From Actinomycetes bacterium (GTDB lineage Bacteria > Actinomycetota > Acidimicrobiia > Acidimicrobiales > Palsa-688): a stretch of 5,813 nucleotides of DNA. The notes under the pieces were generated by a model. That model worked only from the letters and a program-made list of their open reading frames with translations. It ran no database searches and was not told where the DNA came from. Of this stretch, positions 5,803 to 5,813 are shown in pieces. The stretch covers positions 1 through 5,813 of the forward strand of contig JAKAXG010000315.1 of the NCBI GenBank assembly GCA_021827225.1, written 5' to 3'. The first letter of the stretch is position 1. Every line of letters begins with the position of its first letter. Position numbers and translations under genes: made by a program.

Positions 5803-5813
5803 GCCGGGTAGCC
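5803..5813 (+). promoter_or_regulatory. probable start of a promoter for the next + strand gene (cut by window end)
   Basis: GCCGGGTAGCC at the window edge is identical over 11 bases to 350-360, which carries the -10 box of the MFS gene. If the match continues, base 5814 would be T and a start codon would lie near 5823. Only part of the box is visible. Confidence 0.3.

Overview
The window is very GC-rich. Its promoter style (a TA-NNN-T -10 box directly before a GTG or TTG start) and its gene families (an actinobacterial-type Lhr helicase end, a divergent endonuclease V) point to a high-GC member of the Actinomycetota. An Acidimicrobiia-like lineage is a guess. No RNA gene, CRISPR array, insertion sequence or phage gene was seen, and coding density is close to complete.

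Layout: (1) positions 1-310, + strand, the C-terminal end of an Lhr-family helicase whose start lies outside the window. (2) 370-1641, + strand, an EntS-like major facilitator exporter with an apparently leaderless GTG start. (3) 1646-4423, - strand, convergent with the exporter and only 4 bases away: a 925-residue membrane protein that joins a DUF2142/GT-C-like multi-spanning module to an OafA-type acyltransferase-3 module in one uninterrupted reading frame. (4) 4424-4494, a short divergent intergenic region. (5) 4495-4932, + strand, a GNAT N-acetyltransferase, apparently leaderless. (6) 4940-5713, - strand, convergent with the GNAT gene and 7 bases away: an endonuclease V homologue in which the first metal-binding aspartate is replaced by phenylalanine. 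(7) 5714-5813, a divergent intergenic stretch ending in what looks like the promoter of the next + strand gene.

The genes do not form one obvious pathway. Lhr and endonuclease V belong to nucleic-acid repair families. The exporter is a generic efflux protein of the siderophore-exporter type. The large fusion protein probably modifies an envelope glycan by sugar transfer and/or O-acylation, which is inference. The points of most interest are the GT-C/acyltransferase fusion, the endonuclease V-like protein with an altered active site, a repeated leaderless promoter architecture (GGGTA-NNN-T, 8-9 bases, start codon), and hairpins without U-tracts placed at or just after every stop codon in the window. 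A 9-bp perfect inverted repeat also lies over the beginning of the fusion gene.
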